Assembly (NCBI RefSeq): GCF_002073975.1
Contig: NZ_CP020384.1
Span: 3,753,501-3,817,500 of the forward strand
DNA length: 64,000 bases
Source of the DNA: Rhodovulum sp. MB263
GTDB taxonomy: Bacteria > Pseudomonadota > Alphaproteobacteria > Rhodobacterales > Rhodobacteraceae
Direction: 5' to 3'
The notes beneath the pieces were generated by a model. That model was not told the DNA's origin and did no database searches. It worked only from the letters and a program-made list of their open reading frames with translations. Below, piece after piece: positions 34,287 to 43,749 of this stretch; positions within the stretch are counted from its first letter, which is position 1; every line of letters begins with the position of its first letter. The translations under genes and the position numbers were made by a program.

Positions 34287-35468
34287 ATGCCCTTTGATTT
34301 CAAGTCCATGACCGTCAACGCCTGGCGCCGCGAGAACGGCCGCGTCGGCGTGCGCAACCATGTCCTGATCCTGCCGGTGGACGACATCTCCAACGCGGCC
34401 TGCGAGGCCGTCGCCAATAACGTCAAGGGCACGCTGGCGATCCCGCATGCCTATGGCCGTCTGCAATTCGGCGAAGACCTCGAGCTGCATTTCCGCACCA
34501 TCATCGGCACCGGCGCCAACCCGAACGTCGCCGCCGTGGTGGTGATCGGCATCGAGCCGGAATGGACCCAGGTCATCGTCGACGGCATCGCCAAAACCGG
34601 CAAACCGGTCGCGGGCTTCTCGATCGAGCAGAAGGGCGATTTCGAGACCATCCGTGCGGCCAGCTGGAAGGCCAAGGAATACGTGCAATGGGCGACCGAG
34701 CTGCAGAAGGAGGCCTGCCCGGTCTCGGATCTCTGGATCTCGACCAAATGCGGCGAAAGCGACACCACCACCGGCCTGTCTTCCTGTCCGACCGTCGGCA
34801 ACATGTATGACAAGCTGCTGCCCGAAGGGATCTATGGCTGCTTCGGCGAGACCTCCGAGATCACCGGGGCCGAGCATATCTGCGAGAAACGCGCCGCGAC
34901 CCCGGAGGCCGCCACCGCCTTCCGCAAGATCTTCGATGCCTATCAGGACGAGGTGATCGAGGCCCACAAGACCTCGGACCTGTCGGACAGCCAGCCGACC
35001 AAGGGCAACATCCTCGGCGGGCTGACCACGATCGAGGAAAAGGCGCTTGGCAATCTCGAGAAGATCGGCCGGAGCTCGACCTATATCGACGCCATGGGGC
35101 CTGCGGTCGCGCCCGAAAAGGGGCCGGGGCTCTACTTCATGGACACCTCATCGGCGGCGGCGGAATGTGTCACGCTGATGGCGGCGGCGGGCTATGTGAT
35201 CCACACCTTCCCCACCGGCCAGGGCAATGTCATCGGCAACCCGATCGTGCCGGTGATCAAGATCTCGGGCAACCCGCGCACCCTGCGCACCATGTCCGAG
35301 CATATCGACGTCGACGTGACCGGCGTGCTGACCCGCGAGCAGACCATCGACCAGGCCGGCGACGCCCTGATCGAGATGATCATTCGCACCGCCAATGGCC
35401 GCAACACCGCGGCCGAGGCGCTCGGGCATCGCGAATTCTCGCTGACCAAGCTGTACCGGTCGGCCTGA
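34287..35468 (+). CDS. suyB: (2R)-sulfolactate sulfo-lyase, beta subunit
   Basis: The 393-residue catalytic subunit belongs to the UxaA C-terminal family. It begins [20 protein letters not shown] and includes [53 protein letters not shown] and [20 protein letters not shown]. Conserved cysteines and the GESD motif fit an iron-dependent lyase. It produces pyruvate and sulfite from (2R)-sulfolactate. Its stop overlaps the slcC start (TGATG). Confidence 0.87.
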   Translation: MPFDFKSMTVNAWRRENGRVGVRNHVLILPVDDISNAACEAVANNVKGTLAIPHAYGRLQFGEDLELHFRTIIGTGANPNVAAVVVIGIEPEWTQVIVDGIAKTGKPVAGFSIEQKGDFETIRAASWKAKEYVQWATELQKEACPVSDLWISTKCGESDTTTGLSSCPTVGNMYDKLLPEGIYGCFGETSEITGAEHICEKRAATPEAATAFRKIFDAYQDEVIEAHKTSDLSDSQPTKGNILGGLTTIEEKALGNLEKIGRSSTYIDAMGPAVAPEKGPGLYFMDTSSAAAECVTLMAAAGYVIHTFPTGQGNVIGNPIVPVIKISGNPRTLRTMSEHIDVDVTGVLTREQTIDQAGDALIEMIIRTANGRNTAAEALGHREFSLTKLYRSA

Positions 35469-36400
35469 TGCGCGTTGTCGTCTCCGAGTTCATGGACACC
35501 GAGGCGCTCGCCGGGTTCGGCGAGGATGTCGAGGTGGTCTATGACCCGGGCCTTGTGGACGACCGGGGGGCGCTCATCGCGGCGCTCCCCGGCACCCATG
35601 GCCTGATCGTGCGCAACCGGACGCAGGTCGATGCCGCCTTGCTGGAAGCGGCGCCCGAGCTGCGCGTCGTCGGCCGGCTTGGCGTCGGGCTCGACAATAT
35701 CGACCTCGCTTCCTGCAAGGCGCGCGGCGTCACCGTCTGCCCGGCGACCGGCGCCAATACCCGGTCGGTTGCGGAATATGTCATCTCGACCGCGCTGTCG
35801 CTCTTGCGCGGCGCCTATGCCTCGAATGCGGCGATGATCGCGGGCGAGTGGCCGCGCAATGCGTTGATCGGCGGCGAGGCCTCGGGCCGGGTGATGGGGC
35901 TTGTGGGCTATGGCGGCATCGCCCGCGCGGTGGCCGAACGTGCCCGCGCGCTGGGAATGCGGATCGCGGCCCATGACCCCTTTCTCGACGCCGCGGACCC
36001 GGCCTGGCAGGGGGTCGAGCGCTGCAGCCTGCCCGAGCTTCTGGCCCGGGCCGATGTGCTGTCGCTGCATGTTCCGCTGACCGAGGGCACCCGCAACCTG
36101 ATCGGCCCCGAGGCGATCTCGGCGATGAAACCGGGCGCGATTGTCATCAACACCGCCCGCGGCGGCGTGATCGACGAGGCGGCGCTGGCCCGGGCGCTGA
36201 GCGAAGGCCGGCTTGGGGGCGCCGCGCTCGATGTCTTCGCGACAGAACCCTTGACGGCAGAGGCCGGACGGGTTTTCCAGGGAGTTCAGAACCTTATACT
36301 GACCCCGCATATCGCGGGCGTCACCGGTGAGGGCAATGTGCGGGTCAGCACCGTCACCGTCCGCAACGTGAAAGAGGCGCTTGCCCATGCCCCGGCCTGA
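35468..36400 (+). CDS. slcC: (S)-sulfolactate dehydrogenase (D-isomer-type 2-hydroxyacid dehydrogenase)
   Basis: The 310-residue NAD-dependent dehydrogenase has the NAD-binding motif GLVGYGGIARAVAERA, the substrate Arg region (VINTARGGVIDEAAL), and the catalytic His near HIAGVTGEGN. SlcC oxidises (S)-3-sulfolactate to sulfopyruvate. The family also includes phosphoglycerate and glycerate dehydrogenases, so the assignment rests on the suyAB-slcC-comC operon. The ATG at 35468 overlaps the suyB stop. Confidence 0.85.
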   Translation: MRVVVSEFMDTEALAGFGEDVEVVYDPGLVDDRGALIAALPGTHGLIVRNRTQVDAALLEAAPELRVVGRLGVGLDNIDLASCKARGVTVCPATGANTRSVAEYVISTALSLLRGAYASNAAMIAGEWPRNALIGGEASGRVMGLVGYGGIARAVAERARALGMRIAAHDPFLDAADPAWQGVERCSLPELLARADVLSLHVPLTEGTRNLIGPEAISAMKPGAIVINTARGGVIDEAALARALSEGRLGGAALDVFATEPLTAEAGRVFQGVQNLILTPHIAGVTGEGNVRVSTVTVRNVKEALAHAPA

Positions 36401-37385
36401 TGCAGAGATGCCCCGCGCCGAGGCCGAGGCGCTGATCGCCCGCATCCTCGAGGCCAGCGGCACCTCGGCGCGCAATGCCCGCAGCGTGGCGCGCGCCCTT
36501 GTCGCCGCCGAGATCGACGGCCAGGCCGGGCACGGCTTTTCCCGTGTCGCCTCCTATGCGGCGCAGGCCGGGTCGGGCAAGGTCACCGGGGCGGCCTGCC
36601 CCGTGGCCGTGCGTGCCGGGGCCCGGGTCGATATCGACGCGCGGAACGGCTTTGCCTATCCGGCCATCGACCTCGCCATCGCCGAGCTGACCGAAATGGC
36701 GCCCGAATACGGCATCGCCATGGCCGCGATCAGCCGTTCGCATCATTGCGGGCAGCTCGGCGCCCATGTCGAACGGCTGGCCGAGGCCGGGGTCGCGGCG
36801 CTGATGGTCGCCAACACGCCGAAGGCGATGGCGCCCTGGGGCGGCCGCGCGGCGCTGTTCGGCACCAATCCCATCGCCTTCGCCGCCCCGCGCCCGGGCC
36901 ACCCGCCGCTGGTGATCGACCTGTCGCTGTCGAAGGTGGCGCGTGGCAAGGTGATGGCGGCCTCGAAATCCGGCCAGCCGATCCCCGAGGGCTGGGCGCT
37001 CGATGCCGAAGGACGGCCGACGACCGATCCCGAGGCCGCGCTGGGCGGCACGATGGTGCCCGCGGGCGATACCAAGGGCGCCGCGCTGGCGCTGGTGGTC
37101 GAGATCCTGGCCGCGACCCTGACCGGGGCCAACCGCTCGGACGAGGCCAGCTCGTTCTTCGAGGCCGAGGGCGCGCCGCCCGGCGTCGGCCAGACCATCC
37201 TGGCCTTCGACGTCGCGCGGGTGCCGGGCTTCGGCGAGCGGCTCGAGGGGCTTCTGGGCGCGATGCTGGCGCAGGAGGGCACGCGGCTGCCGGGGCAAAA
37301 ACGGCTGAGGGGCCGCGCCGACAGCGCCGGGCGCGTCCGTGTCCCGGGCCATATCATGGAGGAGCTTTCGGCCCTGCCGTCCTGA
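36387..37385 (+). CDS. comC: (R)-sulfolactate dehydrogenase (Ldh/malate dehydrogenase-2 family)
   Basis: A 332-residue oxidoreductase of the PF02615 family, with EIDGQAGHGFSRVASYAAQA, AISRSHHCGQLGAHVERLAE (catalytic His), APWGGRAALFGTNPIAFAAP and GDTKGAALALVVEILA. ComC reduces sulfopyruvate to (R)-sulfolactate. With SlcC it epimerises the S form into the R form used by SuyAB. The ATG at 36387 is chosen because AAAGAGG lies 9 bp upstream; it overlaps the end of slcC by 14 nt. Confidence 0.85.
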   Translation: MPRPDAEMPRAEAEALIARILEASGTSARNARSVARALVAAEIDGQAGHGFSRVASYAAQAGSGKVTGAACPVAVRAGARVDIDARNGFAYPAIDLAIAELTEMAPEYGIAMAAISRSHHCGQLGAHVERLAEAGVAALMVANTPKAMAPWGGRAALFGTNPIAFAAPRPGHPPLVIDLSLSKVARGKVMAASKSGQPIPEGWALDAEGRPTTDPEAALGGTMVPAGDTKGAALALVVEILAATLTGANRSDEASSFFEAEGAPPGVGQTILAFDVARVPGFGERLEGLLGAMLAQEGTRLPGQKRLRGRADSAGRVRVPGHIMEELSALPS

Positions 37386-37500
37386 CGGCGGGCCTTCCCC
37401 GACACCCAAGACCAACAGAGCACGGGGGCCAGAACCCCGGCCGGCCATATCGACCGCGTCCCGCCTGCCGGGTGCGGAGTTTCTTTGGGAGGAGAACGAC

Positions 37501-38460
37501 ATGACCAAATTCACGCTTCACGCCGTCGCGACCGCCATCGCCGCCGCGCTGTTCGCCGCACCCGCCAGCGCCGGGGACTTCCCGCCGGGCCAGGTGGAAT
37601 ACATCATCCCCTTCGGGCCGGGCGGAGAATCCGACATCACCGCACGGATGCAGCAGCCCTATTTCGAGAAGCTCTACGGCGAACAGATGATCGTCTCCTA
37701 CAAGCCCGGCGGCGGCGGCGCGGTGGGCTGGTCGCAGCTCAACGGCATGGCGGCGGACGGCTCGGTCATCATGGGGGTGAACCTGCCCCATACCATCGTC
37801 AAGCCGCTGCAGGGCAATGTCGGCTTCGAGACCGACGACATCGTCAATGCCTACATGTTCCACTACACGCCAGACGCCATCGTGGTGCGGGCCGACAGCC
37901 CTTATCAGAGCCTCGACGACCTGATCGCGGCAGCGAAGGAAAACCCCCGGAAGATCACCTTCTCGGGCTCGGGCAAGGGCACGGCGAACCATCTGGTCTC
38001 GGTTCGTTTCGACGAGCTGGCCGGGATCGAGACCACCTATGTCTCGTTCAAGGGCACCGGCGCGGCCGTCACCGCCATGCTGGGCGGGCAGGTCAGCGCC
38101 GAATGGGGCTATACCACCGTGGGCGGCGGCCAGGGCGACAAGGTGCGGATGCTGGCGGTCGCGATGGAGGAACGCCACCCCGCCTTCCCCGACGTGCCGA
38201 CCTTCCGCGAGCTTGGCTATGACATCGTCTCGGGCGCCTATCGCGGCGTCGCCGTGCCGAAGGACACGCCCGAGGAAACCCGGCAGGCGGTCTCGGACGC
38301 CATCGCCGCGATCAATGCCGATCCCGAATTCCGGCAGAAGATGATCGATGGCGGGTTCGCCCTGATCGACGTGCCCTACGGCCCCGAGATGGATGCCTGG
38401 ATGAAGGCGCGGGCCGAGGAATACATTCCCGCCGCCAGAGCCGCCGGCGTGATCGACTGA
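37501..38460 (+). CDS. TTT transporter substrate-binding protein (TctC family), probable sulfolactate binder
   Basis: The 319-residue periplasmic protein has a Sec signal (ATAIAAALFAAPASAG) and Bug/TctC motifs, including QVEYIIPFGPGGESDITARM and SYKPGGGGAVGWSQL. It sits directly downstream of comC and upstream of the TctAB fusion. The ATG at 37501 follows GGGAGGAGAACG. In other sulfolactate degraders a TTT importer (SlcHFG) is linked to suyAB, so sulfolactate is the likely ligand. Confidence 0.9.
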   Translation: MTKFTLHAVATAIAAALFAAPASAGDFPPGQVEYIIPFGPGGESDITARMQQPYFEKLYGEQMIVSYKPGGGGAVGWSQLNGMAADGSVIMGVNLPHTIVKPLQGNVGFETDDIVNAYMFHYTPDAIVVRADSPYQSLDDLIAAAKENPRKITFSGSGKGTANHLVSVRFDELAGIETTYVSFKGTGAAVTAMLGGQVSAEWGYTTVGGGQGDKVRMLAVAMEERHPAFPDVPTFRELGYDIVSGAYRGVAVPKDTPEETRQAVSDAIAAINADPEFRQKMIDGGFALIDVPYGPEMDAWMKARAEEYIPAARAAGVID

Positions 38461-38570
38461 TCGTCCGGCAGAGCGGGGCCGGCGCCCGTCGCGGGCATCC
38501 CGTCCCGCTCTGCCGCTGATTGCGCGGGCCCCGCTCCCGCGCTCCTCCCCTCCGCTCACGGACCCCGATC

Positions 38571-40553
38571 ATGCTGGACTTCTTCCTTGCGGCCCTGACG
38601 CCGCTCAACCTTCTGCTGGCGCTTGCGGGCGTCGCGGCGGGCACCATCATCGGCTCGGTTCCGGGCCTGACCGCGACCATGGCCGTCGCCGTGCTGGTGC
38701 CGCTGACCTTCGGCATGCCGCCCGAAAGCGCGCTGATCCTGCTGGGCGCGATCTACACGGGCGCGATCTATGGCGGCGCCTATGCCGCCATCCTGCTGAA
38801 CACCCCCGGCACGCCCTCGGCCATCGGCACCACCTTCGACGGCTACCCGATGGCCAAGCGCGGCGATGGCGATCTGGCGGTGACCATCGCCTGCCTGTCC
38901 TCGCTGGTGGGCGGCATCGTCGGGGCCGCCGCGCTCTTGCTGCTGGCCCCGCCGCTGGCCGAGGCGGCGCTGGCCTTCGGCCCGGTCGAGTATTTCTGGC
39001 TGGCGATCTTCGGCCTGTCGCTGATCGCGGCGCTCAGCACCCGCGACTTCCTGAAAGGGCTGATCGGCGCCGCCTTCGGCATCCTGATCGCCATGGTCGG
39101 CATTTCCGAAACCTCGGCCGAGGTCCGCTTCACCTTCGGCTCGAACACCCTTCTGGGCGGCATCGAGACGGTCTCGGCGCTGATCGGGCTTTACTGCGTG
39201 CCGGTGCTGATCGAGCTGGCCGCGACCTCGGGGCGCCATCTCAAGGAAGACAGCGGCGGCACCCGCGGCTTCCGCCTGCCCGAGGCGTTTTCGACCCTGA
39301 TGCGGCACAAGGTCAATGTCATCCGCAGTTCTGTCATCGGCACCCTCGTCGGCGCGCTGCCCGGCGCGGGCGGCTCGATCGCCGGGCTCGTGGCCTATTC
39401 CGAGGCCCGCCGCACCGACCGCCGCGCGCCCGCCTATGGCCAGGGCAATCCCGGCGGCATCGTCGCCACCGAAAGCGCCAACAACGCCACAGTCGGCGGC
39501 GGCTTCATCCCGACCTTGGTGCTGGGCATTCCGGGCACGCCGCCCGATGCGGTGATCCTCGGGGCGCTGCTGGTGCAGGGCGTCCGGACCGGACCCACGC
39601 TGTTCTCGGACGGCTCGAGCATCGTCTACACCTTCATCTTCGGGCTGTTCCTCGCGACATTGCTGATGCTGCCGGTCGGGCTGTTGATCGGCCGTTTCGC
39701 CTATCGCTCGATCGTGCGGGCGCCGAAGGCGGGGCTGGTGCCGGTCGTGGCGTTCATGACCATCATCGGCAGCTTCGCCATCCGCAACAGCCTGTCCGAT
39801 GTCGGCATCATGCTGGCGCTTGGCGTGGTCGGCTGGATCGCCAACCGCCGCGGCTTCTCGGTCTCGCCCATCGTGCTGGGCCTGATCCTCGGGCGCATCG
39901 CCGAAGAGGGCTTCGTGCAGAGCTGGACCATCGGCGATGCCATGGGCAATGTCTGGGGCCAGTTTTTCGGGCGGCCGCTTTCGCTGGTCATCATCGCGCT
40001 GACGCTGCTGAGCTTTGTCTACCCGTTCCTGCCGGCCCTGACCCGGCTGCTGCGCCGGCGCGGCACTGCCCTGCCCGGCCCTTCGGACAAGCGAGAACCG
40101 GCCGATCCGGCCGCGATCCTGCGCGATCTGGCGGGCATCAGCGTCATGGCCGCCGTCGCGGGCGTGGCGCTCTGGCAATGCGCGGGCCTGAACCCCGAGG
40201 CCGCCGTCTTCCCCCGCACCATCGCCACCGGGATGCTGGTGCTTTGCTGCCTCGCGGCGCTGGAAACGCTGCTGACCCGCCGCGTGGTCGAGGATCGCAG
40301 CTACGGCTCGACCGGGCGGCGCGCGGGCGTCGTCGCCTCGATGGCGGCGGGCATCGCGCTGGCACCGGTGCTGGGCTTCGCCACCGCCGGGATCGCGATG
40401 GCGCTGGGGCTGATGCTGAGTTCGGAACACAACAACCGCAGCCTCAGGGGCTGGGGCCTTCTGGCGCTCAGCGTCGCCGCCGTGATCACCGTCTTCACCA
40501 TCGGCTTTCGCGAGGCGCTGTCGGTGCCGCTCCCCGGCGGCCTGATCTTCTGA
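38571..40553 (+). CDS. TTT transporter permease, TctA fused to TctB
   Basis: The 660-residue membrane protein starts with a full TctA domain (about residues 1-500): GSVPGLTATMAVAVLVPLTF, GALPGAGGSIAGLVAYSEAR and VLGIPGTPPDAVILGALLVQ. After a charged linker at about 505-520 (GPSDKREPADPA), a TctB-like four-helix domain follows (ISVMAAVAGVALWQCAGLNP through SVPLPGGLIF). TctA and TctB are normally separate genes in this window and elsewhere; here they form one polypeptide. The ATG at 38571 is used; no strong ribosome binding site is visible. Confidence 0.9.
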   Translation: MLDFFLAALTPLNLLLALAGVAAGTIIGSVPGLTATMAVAVLVPLTFGMPPESALILLGAIYTGAIYGGAYAAILLNTPGTPSAIGTTFDGYPMAKRGDGDLAVTIACLSSLVGGIVGAAALLLLAPPLAEAALAFGPVEYFWLAIFGLSLIAALSTRDFLKGLIGAAFGILIAMVGISETSAEVRFTFGSNTLLGGIETVSALIGLYCVPVLIELAATSGRHLKEDSGGTRGFRLPEAFSTLMRHKVNVIRSSVIGTLVGALPGAGGSIAGLVAYSEARRTDRRAPAYGQGNPGGIVATESANNATVGGGFIPTLVLGIPGTPPDAVILGALLVQGVRTGPTLFSDGSSIVYTFIFGLFLATLLMLPVGLLIGRFAYRSIVRAPKAGLVPVVAFMTIIGSFAIRNSLSDVGIMLALGVVGWIANRRGFSVSPIVLGLILGRIAEEGFVQSWTIGDAMGNVWGQFFGRPLSLVIIALTLLSFVYPFLPALTRLLRRRGTALPGPSDKREPADPAAILRDLAGISVMAAVAGVALWQCAGLNPEAAVFPRTIATGMLVLCCLAALETLLTRRVVEDRSYGSTGRRAGVVASMAAGIALAPVLGFATAGIAMALGLMLSSEHNNRSLRGWGLLALSVAAVITVFTIGFREALSVPLPGGLIF

Positions 40554-40585
40554 CCGCGACAGACCAGAAAGGATTGACCCGTCCC

Positions 40586-41620
40586 ATGACCGATCACCCT
40601 GCCACGATGCCCCGTCTCCGGGGCATCCTCGGCCGCGCGGATGCGCTCTGGCCCGGCCTTCTGGTCTGCGGCCTGGCCGCGCTGGCCGCGCAGTTCCTGT
40701 CCGACCATTACGGCGCCCCGGCCATGCTGATGGCGCTGCTGCTGGGACTGTCGCTGCATTTCCTCGTCGAGGATGGCGACCGCTGCGCCGCCGGGATCGG
40801 GCTCGCGGCCAAGAGCGTGCTGCGGATCGGCGTGGCCCTTCTGGGCGCGCGGATCAGCTTCGAGCTGTTCACCGAGCTCGGCTTGCCGGTGGTCGGGCTT
40901 GTCATCGGCGCTCTGGTCGCCACCATGGGCTTCGGCTGGCTTGCCGCCCGGATGCTGGGACGGGGCTGGCGGCTGGCGATCCTGACGGCGGGCGCGGTCT
41001 CGATCTGCGGCGCCTCGGCCGCCATGGCCATCGCCGCCGTCCTGCCCAAGAACGAGCTGTCGGAACGCAATCTCAGCTTCACCGTCTTCGGGGTCACGCT
41101 GCTGTCGACCGTGGCGATGGTGCTCTACCCGGTGATCGCGACCCTTCTGGGGCTCAGCGAGCTGCAGGCGGGGGTCTTTCTCGGCGGCACGATCCATGAC
41201 GTCGCGCAGGTGGTCGGCGCGGGCTTCTCGGTGTCCGACGCGGTCGGCGAGACCGCGACCACGCTCAAGCTGATCCGGGTCTCGATGCTGGCGCCCTTCG
41301 TACTGATCCTGACCCTGGCGCTGCGCGGTGCAGGGGCCCAGGACCGGTCGGGGGCGAAACGTCCGCCGGTCCTGCCGGGCTTCGTCATCGCCTTCCTGAT
41401 CCTCGCCCTGATCAACTCGCTGGGCTGGATCCCGGCCGCGCTGCAGGCGCTGCTCTGGGCGTTGTCGAAATGGGCCATGCTGACCGCGATTGCCGCCGTC
41501 GGCATGAAGACCGACCTCAAACGCATCCTCTCGGTCCCGCCGCAATCGGTGGTGCTGATCTTCCTCGAGACGCTGTTCATCGCGGGGGTGGTGCTGGCCG
41601 GGGTGATGGTGCTGCTGTGA
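40586..41620 (+). CDS. YeiH-family (PF03601) membrane protein, probable sulfite exporter
   Basis: The 344-residue protein has about ten membrane segments and the family motif LTAGAVSICGASAAMAIAAV, followed by LGGTIHDVAQVVGAGFSVSD. This 'putative sulfate exporter' family often follows sulfonate-degrading lyases, where it is thought to remove the sulfite released. The ATG at 40586 follows AGAAAGGA and is the last gene of the sulfolactate cluster. Export activity is inferred from context. Confidence 0.85.
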   Translation: MTDHPATMPRLRGILGRADALWPGLLVCGLAALAAQFLSDHYGAPAMLMALLLGLSLHFLVEDGDRCAAGIGLAAKSVLRIGVALLGARISFELFTELGLPVVGLVIGALVATMGFGWLAARMLGRGWRLAILTAGAVSICGASAAMAIAAVLPKNELSERNLSFTVFGVTLLSTVAMVLYPVIATLLGLSELQAGVFLGGTIHDVAQVVGAGFSVSDAVGETATTLKLIRVSMLAPFVLILTLALRGAGAQDRSGAKRPPVLPGFVIAFLILALINSLGWIPAALQALLWALSKWAMLTAIAAVGMKTDLKRILSVPPQSVVLIFLETLFIAGVVLAGVMVLL

Positions 41621-41856
41621 CACATGGGCCCGAGGCCGGATCCGTCCGGTCTGCCCGGTTACGGAACGCTCAAAGGCATCGCCAAGCCTGTGCCCGAGGT
41701 GAGACCCCGCGCGGGATCCGGTCGCGCACCCCTGGCGGAGCCAGGACCCGCCACAGGCCAAGGCAGCAAAGCCGCAAGAGCGGCGGCGGCGCAGGCCGGA
41801 CCATCCCCGCCAGCCCCGAAACGGCCTTCCGGGTCTTCGCCCCCCGCCTCGCGACA

Positions 41857-41893
41857 GCGGGGGCGCCCCGGGCCTCGCCCGGAACGCCCCCGC
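41857..41893. terminator. GC-rich inverted repeat between convergent operons
   Basis: The 9-bp arms GCGGGGGCG (41857-41865) and CGCCCCCGC (41885-41893) surround a loop that itself pairs (CCCGGGC with GCCCGG). No T run follows on either strand. It lies between the end of the exporter gene on plus (41620) and the TRAP large permease on minus (41912) and probably ends both transcripts. Confidence 0.5.
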
Positions 41894-41911
41894 GGTGCGA
41901 TCATGTCCCTG

Positions 41912-43192
41912 CTAGAACATCAGCTCGGGCAGCCAGAGCGCAAGCTGAGGTGCCGCGAGCATCAGCGCGATCATCCCCATCAGCGCGAGGATGAACGGGG
42001 TCACGCCGATGAAGACATCGGTCAGCTTGCCCCGGCCGCGCACGCCATGCACGACATAGCAGAGCATGCCGATGGGGGGCGTCAGAACCGAGGTCTCGGC
42101 GATCAGGACCATCATCACCCCGAACCAGATCGGGTCATAGCCAAGGCCCACAACGATCGGCGTGACGATCGGGATCGTCAGCACGATCATCGCCAGCGTG
42201 TCCATGAACATGCCCAGCACCAGATAGACCCCGAGGATCGCCAGCATCGTGGCCAGCGGGCTCCAGTTCAGATTGCCGACAAGCTGGTTCACCGTGGCGG
42301 CCATGCCGGTCGCGCCGATGACGAAGTTCAGAAGGAAGGCCAGAAGCGTGATCAGGATCATCATCGACGAGGTGCGGACGGTGCCGATGAAGACCGCGAC
42401 CAGCATCGGCCAGTTCAGCCGCCGGTACAGCGCGGTCAGCGCCAGCGAGGCAATGACGCCCACCGAGGCGGCCTCCGTGGGCGTCGCCCAGCCGGCATAG
42501 ATCGACCCTATCACCAGCCCGAACAACCCGAGCGGCGGCGCGAGATCCGACAGGCTGCCGAGCAGGGCCCGGGCCGTGGGCGGCGTGCGGTCGCCATCGA
42601 GCGAGGGGCGGAGAATGCAGAGCACCAGGATCGTCAGCGAGAAGATCGCCGCCAGCACGATGCCCGGGACCAGACCGGCCATGAACAGCCGCGGCACCGA
42701 GGTATCGGTCAGGAAGCCGTAGATGATCATGTTGATCGAGGGCGGGATCAGGATGCCGAGCGTGCCGCCCGCGGCGAGGCTGCCCAGAAACAGCCGTTCG
42801 CTGTAGCCATGGCGGTCGACCTGCGGCATCGCGGTGGTGCCGATGGTCGCCGCCGTCGCAACGCTCGACCCCGAGGTCGCCGCAAACAGCGCGCTGGCGC
42901 CGATATTGGCATGCATCAAGCCGCCCGGCAGCCAGCCGAGCCAGGCCGATACGCCGCTATACATCCGGTCGGCCATGCCCGAGCGCAGCAGGATCTCGCC
43001 CATCATGATGAACATCGGGATCGCGATCAGGGTGAATTCGATGCTGTGCGACCAGGCGATCTCGCCGAAGGCACGTTGCAGCGGGAAGGGCGACAGCAGC
43101 CAGTCGAGCAGCACCGCAAGCCAGCCCAGCACCGCGGCAATCGGCAGGCCCAGCGCGATCAGAAGGAACAGAAGAAGAAGTGCGATACCCAT
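41912..43192 (-). CDS. TRAP transporter large permease (DctM family)
   Basis: The 426-residue channel has the family segments FTLIAIPMFIMMGEILLRSG, SGSSVATAATIGTTAMPQ and GILIPPSINMIIYGFL. The ATG at 43192 gives the normal DctM length. It overlaps or abuts the DctQ stop at 43194. It forms, with the next two genes, the importer of a locus that also encodes a D-glutamate-cyclase-like protein. Confidence 0.94.
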   Translation of the reverse strand: MGIALLLLFLLIALGLPIAAVLGWLAVLLDWLLSPFPLQRAFGEIAWSHSIEFTLIAIPMFIMMGEILLRSGMADRMYSGVSAWLGWLPGGLMHANIGASALFAATSGSSVATAATIGTTAMPQVDRHGYSERLFLGSLAAGGTLGILIPPSINMIIYGFLTDTSVPRLFMAGLVPGIVLAAIFSLTILVLCILRPSLDGDRTPPTARALLGSLSDLAPPLGLFGLVIGSIYAGWATPTEAASVGVIASLALTALYRRLNWPMLVAVFIGTVRTSSMMILITLLAFLLNFVIGATGMAATVNQLVGNLNWSPLATMLAILGVYLVLGMFMDTLAMIVLTIPIVTPIVVGLGYDPIWFGVMMVLIAETSVLTPPIGMLCYVVHGVRGRGKLTDVFIGVTPFILALMGMIALMLAAPQLALWLPELMF

Positions 43193-43193
43193 G

Positions 43194-43745
43194 TCAGCGT
43201 CCCCGCGGGCCAGAGTCCGAGGCGCCGAGCTCGGCCGCCAGATCCCGGTCGCCGCGGGCAAGCGCCCGCACCAGGTCGAAGAGAAGCGCGATCAGGCAGA
43301 TCAGGAAGAAGATCAGCCCCGCCAGCCAGGCCGCCTGCGGCATCCATAGCGGCGTGGCAAGAGGCGTGCTGGCGCGTGCGCCCAGCCTGAGCGACTCGGC
43401 CAGCGTGCCCCAGGCATGGGACACGACAATGCCGATGATGCCCGCGAAAGCCCCCAGCGCCAGCACGTCCAGCCAGCGCTGCACCCGGGCGGGCAGGCGC
43501 AGATAGACCAGATCGACGCGGATATGGGCGCGCATGAACAGCGCATGGGCAAAGCCCCAGGCCATGGCGACGGCGAAGGCGTAACCGGCCAGTTCGTCGA
43601 CACCGACGAGGCTGTGGTGAAACAGCCTCCGCATCAGGATCTCGGCGGTCATCAGCCCCGCCGATGCCAGCAGCAGCAGACCGCTGCCGATGGCCGCGAA
43701 ACGGGCAAGCCGGGACAGCTTGCGGGAGATCAGCGGGGCCTCCAC
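43194..43745 (-). CDS. TRAP transporter small permease (DctQ family)
   Basis: A 183-residue membrane protein with four helices and the DctQ features EILMRRLFHHSLVGVDELAG and HIRVDLVYLRLP. The start is GTG at 43745, 4 bp after the stop of the DctP gene. One base separates it from the DctM start, so the three genes form one operon. Confidence 0.9.
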   Translation of the reverse strand: MEAPLISRKLSRLARFAAIGSGLLLLASAGLMTAEILMRRLFHHSLVGVDELAGYAFAVAMAWGFAHALFMRAHIRVDLVYLRLPARVQRWLDVLALGAFAGIIGIVVSHAWGTLAESLRLGARASTPLATPLWMPQAAWLAGLIFFLICLIALLFDLVRALARGDRDLAAELGASDSGPRGR

Positions 43746-43749
43746 CCGC

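Noticed and set aside
33996..35468. Altronate or galactarate dehydratase
   Set aside because: The family is the same, but the split small and large subunits followed by slcC- and comC-like dehydrogenases and a YeiH exporter fit sulfolactate lyase better; no uronate genes are nearby.
38556..40430. 624-codon minus-strand frame opposite the TctAB fusion
   Set aside because: No start signal and a composition dominated by Gln, Asp, His and Arg; the plus strand encodes clear membrane helices.
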